DNA from: DRGT01 sp022567895 | GTDB lineage: Archaea > Thermoproteota > Nitrososphaeria > Nitrososphaerales > Nitrosopumilaceae | Length of the DNA: 34,766 bases | Assembly (NCBI GenBank): GCA_022567895.1 | Contig: JADFGC010000006.1 | Location: 1-34,766, forward strand | Direction: 5' to 3' | In this document: one piece after another, positions 25,294-33,412 of the stretch | Layout: every line of letters begins with the position of its first letter | How positions within the stretch are numbered: the stretch's first letter is position 1 | The notes under the pieces: model-generated | The model's input: the letters and a program-made list of their open reading frames with translations, nothing else | Database searches by the model: none | Told to the model about the DNA's origin: nothing | Translations under genes and position numbers: made by a program

Positions 25294-26687
25294 TTTTTCT
25301 TTGAAATTATAGAAAAAGGTGACAAGAATAACTCTATTCGTCCCTCCAATCCAGATTTTGCATTAACACCTGTAATTGAAATTATTTCTCCAATTGAACA
25401 ATTGTCAATAAGTCTAGCTTGGTTTCTCCATCCTTTAATCCAAATTTGACCGCTATCATCTTCAACAAACATCTCTGATAACAAAACCGATTCGCCGTAT
25501 TTTGTTTGAACTTCTCTTCTTTCCGGAACCTTCAAAATAATTGCTTCAACACAATAGTTTCCTCCAACTTTTACATCAGAAATTTTTGTTCTAATTTGAG
25601 CTTTGTTTGGAATTGTAGAATCATCATCCATTTTACGAACAAAAGAATTTTCATCTAATGCAATAGAATTACCAAAAACTTTTGAGGGCATACATTCTAC
25701 CACATCATTTTCTTTGAATTGTAGGGTATTTTCTGAAGAATCAGAAATGTTGAACATTCTTTTTTCCTTATCCACACCAAGTATCATGGTTTTACCAGAA
25801 TCAAGTTTTGCAATAGATATTATTCTAAAAAGAATTGGCTCAGCTTCTTGCTTTCCTTCAATCTCAACAACTGTAGATTCATTTCCATGAATTTCTAGCC
25901 CTTGATTGCCAGGTTTTGTTCTAATACCTAGTAGGCGAACTTTTGCGTCAAGAGAAATAATTTTTGGAACACTACTTTCATCTTTTCCCCAAAGAACAAC
26001 TCTTATAGAATTTCCATCATCTCCTTTCAATCTCAATCTTAGAGCCTTTCCTGGCTGACCTCTAGAATTAGTAAATTCCATGGAACTTATCATTCCATCA
26101 ATTTTTCCTGAAACCGCCAAATCGGTATCTCCTTCTTTCACTTTACTGACATCTACTGTAATATCATCAATTGATGGTATGTCACTCTCGTTATGGGAAG
26201 GTTCAATGTGCGAGCCTGAACCTATGTTGATTGTGGGTTTGCCATTAAGATCCGATTTTACATATGCCTTGATTATTTTAATAAGATCTCCAGGCTTCAA
26301 ATCTTCAATTTCAGGAAGACTTGCTTTTTCATCCCAAAGCTTTACACTTGCAGTTGAATCATTATCATAAACAGTCATAGTTCGAAGAAGAAATGGTGAA
26401 CCATCTTTTCTAGTATATTGTTTTGCGGGTGCTAGACTCAAAACTCTAGATTCTAAAGAAATTTCTTTTGCTCCAACAAACAAATCCTTTAGACTCATCT
26501 CAACTTTTAACGGCTCTGATAACGATACACCTAGGTCTGAAGCAATGAGAAAAAGTGCACCTTGATCAGTAAGATAACCTGCTCCAATTTTGTCTTTTTT
26601 TTGTTTAATTCTTTCTTCAATATCAGATCGCGAAAGCTCAGGTTTTTGTTCTAATAGTTTGTCTAATAGAGATTCATATTCTGTCAA
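25290..26687 (-). CDS. rpa: Replication protein A-like ssDNA-binding protein, multiple OB folds
   Basis: Coats single-stranded DNA in replication and repair. 465 residues. An N-terminal helical region (ELSRSDIEERIKQKKDKIG) is followed by several OB folds at roughly 75-170, 185-280, 290-350 and 360-460. Typical strands such as GDLIKIIKAYVK, VRLLGIRTKPGNQGLEIH and GQIWIKGWRNQARLID are present. No C-terminal zinc finger is visible. The start is TTG at 26687 (MTEYESLLDKLL), with an AT-rich box about 28 bases upstream. Convergent four-base overlap with the Lhr helicase and divergent from the ABC transporter. The family assignment is good; which RPA paralogue it is cannot be told here. Confidence 0.9.
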   Translation of the reverse strand: MTEYESLLDKLLEQKPELSRSDIEERIKQKKDKIGAGYLTDQGALFLIASDLGVSLSEPLKVEMSLKDLFVGAKEISLESRVLSLAPAKQYTRKDGSPFLLRTMTVYDNDSTASVKLWDEKASLPEIEDLKPGDLIKIIKAYVKSDLNGKPTINIGSGSHIEPSHNESDIPSIDDITVDVSKVKEGDTDLAVSGKIDGMISSMEFTNSRGQPGKALRLRLKGDDGNSIRVVLWGKDESSVPKIISLDAKVRLLGIRTKPGNQGLEIHGNESTVVEIEGKQEAEPILFRIISIAKLDSGKTMILGVDKEKRMFNISDSSENTLQFKENDVVECMPSKVFGNSIALDENSFVRKMDDDSTIPNKAQIRTKISDVKVGGNYCVEAIILKVPERREVQTKYGESVLLSEMFVEDDSGQIWIKGWRNQARLIDNCSIGEIISITGVNAKSGLEGRIELFLSPFSIISKKN

Positions 26688-26710
26688 GTTAATACCGGTT
26701 ATTATGGTCT

Positions 26711-26720
26711 CTTAATAAAA
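26711..26720 (-). promoter_or_regulatory. Probable TATA box of the RPA gene
   Basis: Minus-strand TTTTATTAAG, centred about 28 bases from the TTG at 26687. Lies in the 73-base divergent region shared with the ABC transporter. Confidence 0.35.
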
Positions 26721-26760
26721 ATTTCATTAACTAAATTAGTAAGTAGATCGCAATTGGTTC

Positions 26761-27702
26761 ATGTCCAGCATTACTGCAAATTCTCTTTCTAAAACATATG
26801 GTTCTGTAAAAGCAGTAGATGGAATAGACTTGAATGTTAGATCTGGACAAATATTTGGATTTTTAGGACCAAATGGTGCTGGAAAATCAACTACAATAAA
26901 ATTATTGACAACCTTAATTCCACCAACTGACGGACAGTTATCAATTCTGGGAATTGATGCAGTGAAAAAACCTTTACAGATACGCAATAGAATTGGCGTC
27001 GTTTTACAACAACCAAGCTACGAACCAACTCTTTCAGTAGAAAAATCTCTTGATAAATATGGCATGATGTGGAATGTACCACAAAAAATTCGAAAAAAGC
27101 GAGTAGAAGAGCTACTTGAAGAATTTAATTTAAAAGAAATTCGACATAAAAAAAATGACGATCTATCAATTGGTCAAAGAAGAAGAGTTCAGGTAGCTCG
27201 TGAATTTATGCATGACATGGAATTACTTTTCTTAGATGAACCAACGGTTGGGCTAGATCCTACCGCTAGAAGAAAATTGTTAGATTTTTTAAAAAATAAG
27301 GCCAAATCTGGTCTCACTATTTTCTATACTACACATGTTCTGAGTGAGGCGGAGTACATTTGCGATGAAATTGCTATCATAAATAAAGGAAAAATAATTG
27401 CTGTTGATTCTCCAGATGACCTGAAAAACAGATTTGGTAGGGAAAAAACTATCAAAATTCATCTTTCTGGAATTAACAAATCAATTTCTGATTTATTAAA
27501 TAACATTGATGATTGCAAAATAGATTTTAATTCTGGAACTAACATAACTATTCATTCAGATAAATCTGAAACAGTACTTTTACAAATTTTACAAATTCTA
27601 AACAATAACAATATACCAATCGAAGATTTGTCAGCAATCCCAACAAATCTAGAAGAAATTTTCCTTAAAGTGGTAGAATACTCAGATGCATCCAATAATT
27701 AG
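26761..27702 (+). CDS. ABC transporter ATP-binding protein (DrrA-like exporter)
   Basis: ATPase of an ABC-2 type exporter. 313 residues. Walker A GPNGAGKST (36-44), Q-loop glutamines at 83-84, signature LSIGQ (135-139), Walker B LLFLDEPTVGLDP (D159, E160) and H-loop H192 in TTHVLSEAE. An accessory C-terminal domain of about 90 residues follows, usual for DrrA/CcmA-type ATPases. ATG at 26761. It overlaps the permease gene by 17 bases, and together they form a complete two-gene exporter. Substrate unknown (drug, lipid or envelope component). Confidence 0.95.
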   Translation: MSSITANSLSKTYGSVKAVDGIDLNVRSGQIFGFLGPNGAGKSTTIKLLTTLIPPTDGQLSILGIDAVKKPLQIRNRIGVVLQQPSYEPTLSVEKSLDKYGMMWNVPQKIRKKRVEELLEEFNLKEIRHKKNDDLSIGQRRRVQVAREFMHDMELLFLDEPTVGLDPTARRKLLDFLKNKAKSGLTIFYTTHVLSEAEYICDEIAIINKGKIIAVDSPDDLKNRFGREKTIKIHLSGINKSISDLLNNIDDCKIDFNSGTNITIHSDKSETVLLQILQILNNNNIPIEDLSAIPTNLEEIFLKVVEYSDASNN

Positions 27703-28447
27703 ATTAGTTAACAGAAATCTTACAATTTCACTTAATCCCGGATTTTTGTTATGGCAAGTAATATTTCCATTAATCTATATTTTTGTTGCAGGATTTGCTT
27801 ATACTTCGTTAATTGATAAAGTTACATTTGAAACAAAAGAAATTACTTATCCTGTATTTTTAGCAACTGGTATGATTGGTTTTAACATAATGAATAGTAC
27901 ACTAGTTTCTGGAATTATAATTTGGAATGATAAAAGATATGGAATGTTTGAGCAAATTATGTCTGGTCCATTTACAAGAGCAAATTATATTCTCAGTAAT
28001 ATTTTCACAATTGGAATCATTGGTCTAGTCAGTGCATTTTTAATTGTATTAGTAGGCTTTCCAGTTTTCTTTCAATCGATTGAATTTAGTTTTATAACAA
28101 TACCGTTGATTATTTTTGCGGCTATTACAGGATCGGTTTTGTTTGGTTCTATTGCATCAATAATTTCCACACGGATAAAATCAAGTGAAAGTTTCAATGT
28201 TACCATAAATACTGTTTTTCTATTCTTTGCATTTGTAAGCACTGCATTTTATCCAGCTGCGGGAGCTCCAGAACCCCTTGCTTCTGCATTTTACATCAAT
28301 CCCTTAACCTATATTGTAGATGTAATAAGAGCAGGATTTTTTGGAACATTTAATGACTTTATTCTAATTGAGATGATAGTATTGGTGCTTTTAGCCCTCG
28401 GATCATTTTCAATTGCTACAAAACTGCTCACTAGATTGGATTTTTAG
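27686..28447 (+). CDS. ABC-2 type transporter permease
   Basis: 253 residues with about six membrane helices, first at about 20-42 (FLLWQVIFPLIYIFVAGFAY). The conserved ABC-2 features are the amphipathic segment WNDKRYGMFEQIMSGP and a late block with SASTAFYPA-like sequence before INPLTYIVDVIRAGFF. ATG 27686 lies inside the ATPase gene (17-base overlap). Pairs with the upstream ATPase; transported substrate cannot be inferred. Followed 22 bases later by the end of a tRNA gene on the opposite strand. Confidence 0.93.
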   Translation: MHPIIRLVNRNLTISLNPGFLLWQVIFPLIYIFVAGFAYTSLIDKVTFETKEITYPVFLATGMIGFNIMNSTLVSGIIIWNDKRYGMFEQIMSGPFTRANYILSNIFTIGIIGLVSAFLIVLVGFPVFFQSIEFSFITIPLIIFAAITGSVLFGSIASIISTRIKSSESFNVTINTVFLFFAFVSTAFYPAAGAPEPLASAFYINPLTYIVDVIRAGFFGTFNDFILIEMIVLVLLALGSFSIATKLLTRLDF

Positions 28448-28468
28448 CATAATTTACCTGAATTAAGA

Positions 28469-28558
28469 TAGCCCGGCCCAGATTCGAACTGGGGTCAAGG
28501 GCTCCAAAGGCCCCTATGCTTGACCTCTACATTCGGCGGATTTCTCCTCTACCGGGCT
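28469..28558 (-). tRNA. tRNA-Gln (anticodon TTG) with an intron before the D-arm
   Basis: Minus-strand parts, 5' to 3': acceptor AGCCCGG (28558-28552) pairs fully with CCGGGCT (28476-28470), and the discriminator is A. T8 and A9 come next, then 17 extra bases. The D-arm has stem ATGT/GCAT with loop AGAGGTCAA. The anticodon stem is GGGGC/GCCCT with loop CTTTGGA, giving anticodon TTG. The variable loop has four bases. The T-arm is CCCAG-TTCGAAT-CTGGG. Without the extra bases the RNA is a normal 73-mer closely resembling archaeal tRNA-Gln. No CCA is encoded. The gene is 90 bases long and lies between the ABC permease and the DUF354 gene. Confidence 0.88.
28533..28549 (-). other. Putative 17-base tRNA intron at position 9/10
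   Basis: The extra segment lies between T8-A9 and the D-stem. It contains GGA-GAAA-TCC, a GNRA-type mini-hairpin flanked by CGG/CCG pairing with the acceptor side, roughly like a relaxed bulge-helix-bulge site. Shifting the boundaries by one base (28550-28534) gives the same mature tRNA. Exact splice points are not certain. Confidence 0.65.
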
Positions 28559-28577
28559 GCCGGACGACGCCTTTAAT

Positions 28578-29648
28578 CTAATTTCCTTTAAAATGTTCTT
28601 CTGTGATTGATTTAATCGCGTGAATTAGTTTGAAATAAGGATCTTCCATTCGACTTAATTCAGTTTTAGCATTCTTTTTGAATTTATTTTTGTTTGATTT
28701 CAGAAGTTTCTCTATTAACGGAACAATTTTTTGTGGATTTTCTTCTCTTTTTATCAAATATTTTTTTACTAAATAATCTTCAACAATATTAGGAACTGCA
28801 TTATATGAAATAGTCGGAATGCCTCTTAATGCAGCTTCAGCTGTCATGGTTCCACCAGAACCAACAAAAACATCAGTAAAAGACAAAATTTCATTATTAT
28901 CAACTACTTTATTTAAAACTCTAATTTTTTTTCCAAATTTTGTTTTTAATTTTTTAATTTGTTCAAAATTTCTAGCAAGCAGTAAAACATTATAATTTGA
29001 AAGTTTAGAAATTTGTTGAATAATCGAAATCATACTCGTTTCTTTATAATTAGCATAAGAAGCCTGGGATTCATATGGTCTAATTAGAATTGTTTTCTTT
29101 TTCATATCTTTAAATTTTTTAAGAGTAGAAATATTACTTTTATTTTTAATTATTACTGATGCATCAATTGCTTTATACGAAGTAATTTTTTTTGCAGAAA
29201 TCCCATATTTTGAAAATTCATTTTTAGAGATTATCCATGGAATTAAAAGTCTATCCAATAGTGGAATTGAAATTTTCATTACTGCTTCAGCATGAGGAGA
29301 ATCACAAAAAGCAATATGCTTTATTCCTAAACCAAATGAAATCCTAGTTGCTTCTGGAGAACAAAAACTCACTGCAACGTCCGGAGAAAATTTTTTGATG
29401 ATTTTTGTTAATTCAATCATTCTATCTAGGCTTGCCTTTAACTTCTTAGATCTTTCACTACCACCATGCCTGCCAGCAAAAATTAGGTTCATTTTTCTCA
29501 TTTTTGCAAGTTGATTGACTTCTCTATATTGTCTAGATGTACAAATTACTCGGTGTTTTTTCCTTAGTCGTTTAATCATAGGTTCAAAAAATAGAACCTG
29601 CTTCGGAGTAAGAACATCAAACCAAATTTTCAAGTATTTTTGATTCAT
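28578..29648 (-). CDS. DUF354 family protein (glycosyltransferase-like fold)
   Basis: 356-residue member of the DUF354 family (PF04007), resembling GT-B glycosyltransferases/UDP-GlcNAc epimerases. The N-terminal strand KIWFDVLTPKQVLFFEPMI is the family's entry motif. GRHGGSERSKKL, VSFCSPEATRISFGLGI and the C-terminal sugar-nucleotide-type loop FVGSGGTMTAEAALRGIP (about 261-280) follow. Lys-rich throughout, in line with the low GC. ATG start at 29648. A role in envelope polysaccharide or lipid glycosylation is plausible but not shown; aglB in the same window also concerns glycan transfer but is far away. The stop lies 19 bases from the tRNA 5' end. Confidence 0.85.
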   Translation of the reverse strand: MNQKYLKIWFDVLTPKQVLFFEPMIKRLRKKHRVICTSRQYREVNQLAKMRKMNLIFAGRHGGSERSKKLKASLDRMIELTKIIKKFSPDVAVSFCSPEATRISFGLGIKHIAFCDSPHAEAVMKISIPLLDRLLIPWIISKNEFSKYGISAKKITSYKAIDASVIIKNKSNISTLKKFKDMKKKTILIRPYESQASYANYKETSMISIIQQISKLSNYNVLLLARNFEQIKKLKTKFGKKIRVLNKVVDNNEILSFTDVFVGSGGTMTAEAALRGIPTISYNAVPNIVEDYLVKKYLIKREENPQKIVPLIEKLLKSNKNKFKKNAKTELSRMEDPYFKLIHAIKSITEEHFKGN

Positions 29649-29698
29649 TTAGACGTTCAATAAGTTTTTCTTAGTGCTATTACCCAACTTGAGTAGAA

Positions 29699-30838
29699 AT
29701 GGGGGGAGCAAAAGTTGTTGTTTATGGACTAAGTACAGAAGGTTATGCCATGGCGTGTCAAATGGCCATTAAAGGAGCAGATGTCTCCATTATTGATGAA
29801 TCTGCACCTTCTGCAATCTCGTTAAAATCTGAAATTGCCAAAACCTATCCCGACGTTTCATCTTTGAAAGAAGATGAACCATTATTATCAATGGAACCAA
29901 TAGATATTGCAACATCAAAAGCAAAATATCTTTTCTTTGCGCCAAGAATTAGAAAAACTGGTCAAGATATTAAAACTGAAATTAATTCAAAATTTAAAGA
30001 TGCTACTTCATCTTTAAAGAAAAACAGTTCCATAGTTTATACTCTACCAGTTGGATTTGGAGGAAATAATGAAAATATTTCACTATTAGAGCATGTTACA
30101 GGTTTTGAAATAGGAAAATCAATTTCATACTATTATTTTCCTCTTGCCGATCTAAAAAACACTCCAAACGTTATTGGTTCATTCAACAGTAAAAAAGACA
30201 ATGAGCTAGCTGAATTAATATCCAGTGGCAAAAAAGAAAAAAAATTTGTATCTCTTTCATCGTCAGAGCACTTTCACGCGATTGACACTCTTTCTAGATT
30301 TTCAAGGCTTTGTAGTATATTGGAAGTATGCAAGTTTGCTCAAGATGATACTACAAAATCGGATCTTTCTTCTGATGAATTCAAAAACCTATACTTGGAT
30401 GATATGATAAAAGGCCTTTATGATCTTAAGGCTTTAGGTTCATCCTTTGAAGGAGCAAACACCCTCATGTATCTGATTAATGGAAGTATCAAAGGAATTG
30501 ATGGGTACATTAAAAGACTAATAGATGAAATTCGTGCAACATTAAAGAAAAATGATCTTAAAGCAAGCAGAACTAAAATTGCCTTATCATGGAATTTAGA
30601 TCAACATGAAATGCGTGGAGATAAAATTGAAATATTACAAAATTTAATCTCACGCTTACGAGATTATATTGGAGATGTTGAATCATTTAACACTCCTAAT
30701 TTTGACTTATTTCATAGTGATAAGACAACTATTGTTGTTGCATGTTCAAAAACTGATTTTGAAAGTATAGAAAAAAACAAAAAAGATTCTGATTTATTAC
30801 TAATTAAAGCCAATCCTCTATGCGAAAAAATACAATAA
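29699..30838 (+). CDS. Rossmann-fold protein, distantly UDP-sugar-dehydrogenase-like, function unknown
   Basis: 379 residues. An N-terminal dinucleotide-binding strand-loop-helix VVVYGLSTEGYAMACQ (about 6-21) is followed by DVSIIDES, where the acidic residue ending the second strand suggests NAD. Two later blocks, SSIVYTLPVGFGG and TGFEIGKSISYYYFPLADL, resemble the post-Rossmann region of UDP-glucose/GDP-mannose dehydrogenases. The catalytic cysteine region of those enzymes is not evident, and the C-terminal half is unfamiliar. ATG at 29699. The grpE-dnaK-dnaJ genes follow 34 bases downstream on the same strand, so it may share their transcript. Possibly a lineage-specific enzyme or regulator. 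Confidence 0.6.
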   Translation: MGGAKVVVYGLSTEGYAMACQMAIKGADVSIIDESAPSAISLKSEIAKTYPDVSSLKEDEPLLSMEPIDIATSKAKYLFFAPRIRKTGQDIKTEINSKFKDATSSLKKNSSIVYTLPVGFGGNNENISLLEHVTGFEIGKSISYYYFPLADLKNTPNVIGSFNSKKDNELAELISSGKKEKKFVSLSSSEHFHAIDTLSRFSRLCSILEVCKFAQDDTTKSDLSSDEFKNLYLDDMIKGLYDLKALGSSFEGANTLMYLINGSIKGIDGYIKRLIDEIRATLKKNDLKASRTKIALSWNLDQHEMRGDKIEILQNLISRLRDYIGDVESFNTPNFDLFHSDKTTIVVACSKTDFESIEKNKKDSDLLLIKANPLCEKIQ

Positions 30839-30872
30839 ACATAAAATTAGCCAAAGAAAAAACGATTTTGAA

Positions 30873-31517
30873 TTGTCTGAAGAAGAATCAAATGAAGTAC
30901 CTATTGAAGTAAATTCTGAAGAAGAATCAGAAGACAAGCCAGATAGTTTATCACCACAAATAAAATCAGAAGAATCAGAAGAAAAACTAGATGGTTTGCC
31001 ACTCCAAAAAGAGTCTGAAGAAGAACCCGAATTATCAGTAGAAGAACTAAAAAATTTATTGTCACAAGAAAAAGAAAAAACTATAGAATACGAATTAAAG
31101 TTTAAACGTGCATTAGCGGATTTACAAAATCTAGATCGAAAAACTAAATTAGATATTGAAAGTGGTATAAATACAAAAATTGATCAATTTATGATTGAAT
31201 TTCTTCAAATCTACGACGATTTTGTCCGCGCTAAAGAAGCTTTTTTAAAAAATAATGTAAATGTTGAAGGTCTTGATTCTATTTTAAAAAACATGGACTC
31301 ACTTTTATTAAAAAACAATGTTTCTACAATTGATGCATTAGGAGAAATTTTTGACCCTAAACTTCATGAAGCAATATCCATTATAGAAGATTCAACACTT
31401 GAAGAAAATACAATTACAAAAGAACTCAGGAAGGGATATATTTCTCATAATAGAGTTATTAGACCAACACTAGTGGAAATATCAAAGAAAACGAAATCTG
31501 AAAAATTAGGTGAATAA
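30873..31517 (+). CDS. grpE: Nucleotide exchange factor GrpE
   Basis: Releases ADP from DnaK. 214 residues. The first 55 are an acidic low-complexity stretch containing an imperfect duplication (SEEESEDKPDSL... and SEESEEKLDGLP...). A long helix/coiled coil at about 56-130 follows, then the GrpE beta domain with EIFDPKLHEAISIIED and the C-terminal ELRKGYISHNRVIRPTLVEIS. TTG start at 30873 gives MSEEESNEVP. The acidic head makes it longer at the front than the typical core. The stop is one base before the dnaK ATG. Confidence 0.94.
   Translation: MSEEESNEVPIEVNSEEESEDKPDSLSPQIKSEESEEKLDGLPLQKESEEEPELSVEELKNLLSQEKEKTIEYELKFKRALADLQNLDRKTKLDIESGINTKIDQFMIEFLQIYDDFVRAKEAFLKNNVNVEGLDSILKNMDSLLLKNNVSTIDALGEIFDPKLHEAISIIEDSTLEENTITKELRKGYISHNRVIRPTLVEISKKTKSEKLGE
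31508..31513 (+). promoter_or_regulatory. Shine-Dalgarno for dnaK
   Basis: AGGTGA, a strong match to the 16S rRNA tail, five bases before the ATG at 31519. It decides that ATG over the GTG at 31510, which lies inside the site. Confidence 0.7.
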
Positions 31518-31518
31518 T

Positions 31519-33366
31519 ATGGCAAAAGTTATCGGTATAGATCTTGGAACAAGTAACTCTGCGGCTGCAGTTGTAATGGGAGGAAAACCAACCATTATTC
31601 CAGCTGCTGAAGGCACAACTGTTGGTGGAAAGGCATTCCCTTCTGTTGTTGCATTCAAAGATGGAGAACTGTTAGTTGGTGAACCTGCAAGAAGACAAGC
31701 AGTTACAAATCCAGAAAATACAATTTTTGCAGCAAAGAGAAAAATGGGAACTGATTATGTTTTCAAAGTTAATGATAAAGAATACAAACCTCAACAAATT
31801 TCTGCATTTATCTTACAAAAAATAAAAAAAGATGCTGAAGCCTTTATTGGTGACAAAATCGAACAAGCTGTAATTACAGTTCCAGCTTATTTTAATGATA
31901 ATCAGCGCCAGGCAACTAAAGATGCTGGAACTATTGCTGGACTTGATGTTGTACGAATAATCAATGAACCAACTGCTGCCTCTTTGGCCTTTGGCTTAGA
32001 CAAAGCAAAACAAGACATGAAAATTATGGTATTTGATTTTGGAGGAGGAACACTTGATGTAACAATAATGGAAATGGGTGGAGGAGTATTTGAAGTAATG
32101 AGTACTTCTGGAGATACACAACTTGGTGGCACTGATATGGATAAAGCGATTATAGATTATGTTGTTGACGAATTCAGGAAAAAAGAAGGAATTGATCTTA
32201 ACCAAGATAAAACGGCAATGGCCAGAATTGCTGAAGCTTCTGAAAAAGCAAAGATTGAGCTTTCAACAGTTATGGAAACTGATATCAATTTACCATTTAT
32301 TTCACATAATCCTTCAAGTGGTTCAAAAAATCTAGAATTAAGATTAACCAGAGCAAAATTAGAAGATTTGGTTAAACCAATAGTTGACAAATGTAAACCT
32401 TCAATAGAAAAGACATTAGAAGACGCCAAACTATCTCCCTCTGACATTTCTAAAATTGTAATGGTTGGAGGTCCAACAAGAATGCCTTTGGTAAGAAAAT
32501 TTGTTGGTGAAGTTGTTGGAAAAGAGCCCGAGTCAGGAGTTGATCCGATGGAAGCGGTAGCAGCTGGTGCTGCTATTCAGGCTGGAATTATTGCAGGAGA
32601 CGTAACTAGTGATATCGTTTTACTCGATGTTACACCATTGACACTTGGAATTGAAACATTGGGGGGAGTACGAGAACCTCTAATTGAAAGAAACACAACG
32701 ATTCCTACCTCTAAAAATAAAGTTTTCACAACAGCAGCTGATAATCAAACAACTGTTACAATTCATGTTGTACAAGGTGAAAGGCCAATGGCTGCTGATA
32801 ACGTCTCACTTGGAAGCTTCAATCTAACTGATGTTCCTCCTGCACCAAGGAGTGTACCTCAAATTGATGTCAAATTTGATATCGACGCTAATGGAATCAT
32901 AAATGTAACTGCAAAAGATTTAGGTACACAGAAAGAAGCTAAAATAACTATTGAATCTACCAGTAAATTATCAAAAGATGATATTGAAAAACTAAAAAAA
33001 GATGCAGAAAAATTTGCAGATGAAGATAAAAAGAAAAAAGAAACAATAGATCTTAAAAATGAAGCAGAAAGTTACATTTACACTACTGAAAAACTAGTAA
33101 CTCAGGATCTTAAAGACAAAATTTCACAAGAACAAGGAATCAAAATCACAGATGCTGTAAAAGAACTAAAAGAAGTTTTAAACAAAGATACAGATCAATT
33201 AAAACCAAAATTAGATGCACTTAAAACATTAGTCAATGAAGTTACAACAGAACTTTACAAGAATGTTAAACCGTCACCAGATCAAGAACAGCAGACTGGA
33301 TCTGATGGACAAGGAACTACAGAACAAACAAATGAGCAGAATACCTCAGAAGAGAAAACTAAATAG
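31519..33366 (+). CDS. dnaK: Hsp70 chaperone DnaK
   Basis: ATP-dependent chaperone. 615 residues. GIDLGTSNSA (phosphate 1), FDFGGGTLDVTI (172-183), VGGPTRMPLVRKF, and the interdomain linker VLLDVTPLTLGIE. The substrate-binding domain and lid follow, ending in a Gln/Glu/Thr-rich tail. Between KRKMGTDY and PQQISAFIL the segment is short (about ten residues), so the roughly 24-residue insert known from E. coli-type DnaK is absent, as in Gram-positive and archaeal homologues. ATG 31519 is preferred over GTG 31510. Middle gene of grpE-dnaK-dnaJ. Confidence 0.98.
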   Translation: MAKVIGIDLGTSNSAAAVVMGGKPTIIPAAEGTTVGGKAFPSVVAFKDGELLVGEPARRQAVTNPENTIFAAKRKMGTDYVFKVNDKEYKPQQISAFILQKIKKDAEAFIGDKIEQAVITVPAYFNDNQRQATKDAGTIAGLDVVRIINEPTAASLAFGLDKAKQDMKIMVFDFGGGTLDVTIMEMGGGVFEVMSTSGDTQLGGTDMDKAIIDYVVDEFRKKEGIDLNQDKTAMARIAEASEKAKIELSTVMETDINLPFISHNPSSGSKNLELRLTRAKLEDLVKPIVDKCKPSIEKTLEDAKLSPSDISKIVMVGGPTRMPLVRKFVGEVVGKEPESGVDPMEAVAAGAAIQAGIIAGDVTSDIVLLDVTPLTLGIETLGGVREPLIERNTTIPTSKNKVFTTAADNQTTVTIHVVQGERPMAADNVSLGSFNLTDVPPAPRSVPQIDVKFDIDANGIINVTAKDLGTQKEAKITIESTSKLSKDDIEKLKKDAEKFADEDKKKKETIDLKNEAESYIYTTEKLVTQDLKDKISQEQGIKITDAVKELKEVLNKDTDQLKPKLDALKTLVNEVTTELYKNVKPSPDQEQQTGSDGQGTTEQTNEQNTSEEKTK

Positions 33367-33378
33367 ATTCTATTAGAC

Positions 33379-33388
33379 AATTTATACC
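33379..33388 (+). promoter_or_regulatory. Possible TATA box of dnaJ
   Basis: AATTTATACC-like box in the 46-base dnaK-dnaJ gap, centred about 29 bases from the dnaJ ATG. No Shine-Dalgarno precedes dnaJ, so it may have its own leaderless transcript besides the operon message. Confidence 0.35.
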
Positions 33389-33412
33389 TGATTACAATTA
33401 CAAAAATTATCC

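Noticed and set aside
28469..28558. Plus-strand tRNA with a CCA (Trp) anticodon-like loop, or a class II tRNA with long variable arm
   Set aside because: The T-loop consensus TTCGAAT and acceptor pairing exist only on the minus strand. The extra bases lie before the D-arm, not in the variable loop.
30873..31040. Tandem repeat in the acidic head of GrpE as a mobile or CRISPR-like repeat
   Set aside because: It is an imperfect, in-frame Glu/Ser-rich duplication within a coding region, explained as protein low complexity.
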